DNA of 64,000 bases from Pseudescherichia vulneris NBRC 102420 (GTDB taxonomy: Bacteria > Pseudomonadota > Gammaproteobacteria > Enterobacterales > Enterobacteriaceae): the NCBI RefSeq assembly GCF_000759795.1, contig NZ_BBMZ01000007.1:62001-126000 (forward strand). Direction: 5' to 3'. The first letter of the stretch is position 1. Each line of letters opens with the position of its first letter. Below, piece after piece: positions 62,388-64,000 of the stretch. The notes beneath the pieces were generated by a model. The model saw nothing but the letters and a program-made list of their open reading frames with translations. It was not told the DNA's origin and did not search any database. The translations under genes were made by a program, and so were the position numbers.

Positions 62388-63656
62388 ATGGAAACGAAAA
62401 GCACTCCTCAAGCCACGTCGCCCCTGGCCACGTGGCTTTCTTATCTGGAAAACCTGCACGGTAAAACCATCGACATGGGTCTTGAGCGCGTCAGCCGGGT
62501 GGCCGCGGCGCTGAATGTCTTGAAGCCCGCACCTTTCGTCTTTACCGTGGCGGGCACCAACGGCAAAGGCACCACCTGCCGCACGCTGGAGTCGATTCTG
62601 CTGGCGGCAGGCTACCGGGTGGGTGTCTATAGCTCGCCCCATCTGGTGCGCTATACCGAGCGCGTGCGCGTGCAGGGCGGTGAGCTGCCCGAGCTGGAGC
62701 ATACCCGCTCGTTTGCTGCCATTGAGGCCGCTCGGGGCGAAACCTCGCTCACCTACTTTGAGTACGGCACGCTCTCGGCGCTGTGGCTGTTTAAGCAGGC
62801 CGCGCTGGACGTGGTGATCCTCGAAGTCGGGCTGGGCGGACGCCTGGATGCCACCAACATGGTGGATGCCGACGTGGCGGTGGTCACCAGCATCGCCCTC
62901 GATCATACCGACTGGCTGGGGCCGGATCGCGAAAGCATTGGCCGGGAAAAAGCCGGGATCTTCCGCGGCGGCAAACCTGCGGTGGTCGGTGAACCCGATA
63001 TGCCGCACACCATTGCCGAGGTGGCGAGTGAGAAGGGGGCTAACCTGCTGCGTCGTGGGGTCGACTGGCACTACGCGGTAGCGGATAATAGCTGGACATT
63101 TCAGGATGCCGCGGGCGAGCTACGCGCGCTGCCGTTGCCTCAGGTTCCGCAGCCGAACGCGGCAACCGCCCTGGCGGCGCTGCGGGCCAGCGGGCTGACG
63201 GTGAGCGAGCAGGCGATCCGCGACGGTATTGCTGGCGCGATCCTGCCGGGACGTTTTCAGACGGTGAGTGAATCACCGCGCCTGATCCTCGACGTGGCGC
63301 ATAACCCGCACGCGGCGGTCTACCTGGCTGAGCGGCTGGCGGCGCTGCCGTCTCACGGGCGCGTGCTGGCGGTGGTCGGAATGCTGCATGATAAAGACAT
63401 CGGCGGCACGCTGGCCTGTCTGGAGCGCTGCGTCGATAGCTGGTATTGTGCCCCTCTGGAAGGGCCACGCGGCGCGACGGCGGAGCAGCTGCTAGCCCAT
63501 CTGAAAGGCGGGGCGGCATTTGCTGACGTCGAGCAGGCGTGGCGCGCGGCGATGGCGGATGCCAGACCTGAAGATACCGTGCTGGTGTGTGGTTCATTCC
63601 ACACGGTGGCACATGTCATGGAAGCGATGGACGCGGGGAGAGCAGGTGGCAAGTAA
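62388..63656 (+). CDS. folC: Bifunctional dihydrofolate/folylpolyglutamate synthase FolC
   Basis: Adds glutamate to dihydropteroate and extends the polyglutamate tail of folates. 422 residues. P-loop VAGTNGKGTTCRTLES near residue 50, folate-site YSSPHLVRYTERVRV, the metal-site EVGLGGRLDATN and ALDHTDWLG, and the C-terminal FDVAHNP-type LDVAHNPHAA. Its end overlaps the dedD start by 11 bases. Confidence 0.96.
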   Translation: METKSTPQATSPLATWLSYLENLHGKTIDMGLERVSRVAAALNVLKPAPFVFTVAGTNGKGTTCRTLESILLAAGYRVGVYSSPHLVRYTERVRVQGGELPELEHTRSFAAIEAARGETSLTYFEYGTLSALWLFKQAALDVVILEVGLGGRLDATNMVDADVAVVTSIALDHTDWLGPDRESIGREKAGIFRGGKPAVVGEPDMPHTIAEVASEKGANLLRRGVDWHYAVADNSWTFQDAAGELRALPLPQVPQPNAATALAALRASGLTVSEQAIRDGIAGAILPGRFQTVSESPRLILDVAHNPHAAVYLAERLAALPSHGRVLAVVGMLHDKDIGGTLACLERCVDSWYCAPLEGPRGATAEQLLAHLKGGAAFADVEQAWRAAMADARPEDTVLVCGSFHTVAHVMEAMDAGRAGGK

Positions 63657-64000
63657 GTTTCAGAACCGTTTAATGGGAACCATTGTGCTGGTGGCGCTGG
63701 GGGTGATTATCCTGCCAGGGCTGCTTGACGGGCAGAAAAAACACTATCAGGACGAGTTTGCGGCGATCCCGCTGGTGCCGAAGCCGGGCGACCGCGACGA
63801 GCCGGACATGATGCCAGCGGCAACGCAGGCGCTGCCGGCCCAGCCGCCGGAGGGTGCTGCGGAAGAGGTGCGGGCGGGCGATGCCGCCGCGCCGTCGCTG
63901 GACACGTCTCGTCAGGCGCTTGAAGGCAGCGCGCTGGAGGCGGAGCAGTACCCGGTAGAGACGCCGAAAGCGAAGCCGGTGGAAAAGGCGCAACCTAAGC
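63646..64000 (+). CDS. dedD: Cell division protein DedD (3' end outside window)
   Basis: GTG start overlapping folC. About 118 residues are visible: MASKFQNRLMGTIVLVALG with the single N-terminal transmembrane helix (residues 9-27), the conserved GLLDGQKKHYQDEFAAIPL, and the beginning of the proline/alanine/glutamate-rich linker. The peptidoglycan-binding SPOR domain expected at the C-terminus lies beyond the window. DedD localises to the division septum. Confidence 0.95.
   Translation, partial: MASKFQNRLMGTIVLVALGVIILPGLLDGQKKHYQDEFAAIPLVPKPGDRDEPDMMPAATQALPAQPPEGAAEEVRAGDAAAPSLDTSRQALEGSALEAEQYPVETPKAKPVEKAQPK

Overview
The window is chromosomal DNA from a gammaproteobacterium of the family Enterobacteriaceae. 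Almost every protein is recognisable as an ortholog of an E. coli gene, usually of the same length, and the gene order is that of the E. coli ligA-to-dedD interval (about 51-54 minutes) with local replacements. The genus cannot be fixed from the sequence; the GC-rich coding DNA and the accessory content fit the Enterobacter/Leclercia/Kosakonia side of the family. Comparisons with E. coli are from memory of the families, not from a search.

Layout. 1-6277: end of ligA, ypeB, yfeH, a FlxA-like gene, the tRNA-Val x3/tRNA-Lys operon, gltX, and the helix-turn-helix paralogs yfeD and yfeC. 6497-15923: two tRNA-Ala genes (the second carries an 18-bp internal duplication), pdeA, nupC, mntH, ypeC, an added aldo/keto reductase, yfeO and glk. 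15924-20143: ypdB/ypdA two-component system, alaC and the 23-codon gene ypdK. 20144-36310 is the accessory block between alaC and argW: a Spy-like periplasmic protein, an AqpZ-type aquaporin, the acid-stress lysine module cadC-cadB-cadA-dtpC-lysU, yaiL, mqo, then an AT-rich degenerate island of polymorphic-toxin-type genes (DUF3289, DUF943, a T6SS-immunity-like lipoprotein) ending in the relic of a tRNA-targeting integrase beside tRNA-Arg(CCT). 36310-64000 returns to the core order: yfdC, mlaA, fadL, yfcZ, fadI-fadJ, sixA, smrB, prmB-aroC-mepA-yfcA-epmC-yfcL, mnmC, fabB, an inserted 6-phospho-beta-glucosidase and SDR pair, flk, pdxB-usg-truA-dedA, accD-folC-dedD.

How the genes work together. 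cadCBA imports and decarboxylates lysine to cadaverine under acid stress, with a peptide transporter and a second lysyl-tRNA synthetase directly downstream. fadL, fadI and fadJ import and degrade long-chain fatty acids, and fabB makes unsaturated ones; FadR-like operators are visible at fadL, fadI and fabB, with a FabR palindrome at fabB. mntH carries Fur-like and MntR-like sites.

The points most worth a second look are the altered second tRNA-Ala (the G3:U70 alanine identity pair becomes A3:U70 in the only well-folding cloverleaf), the argW-linked integrase relic with a tRNA-Arg that lacks an encoded CCA end, and the orphan DUF3289/DUF943/lipoprotein cassette next to it.
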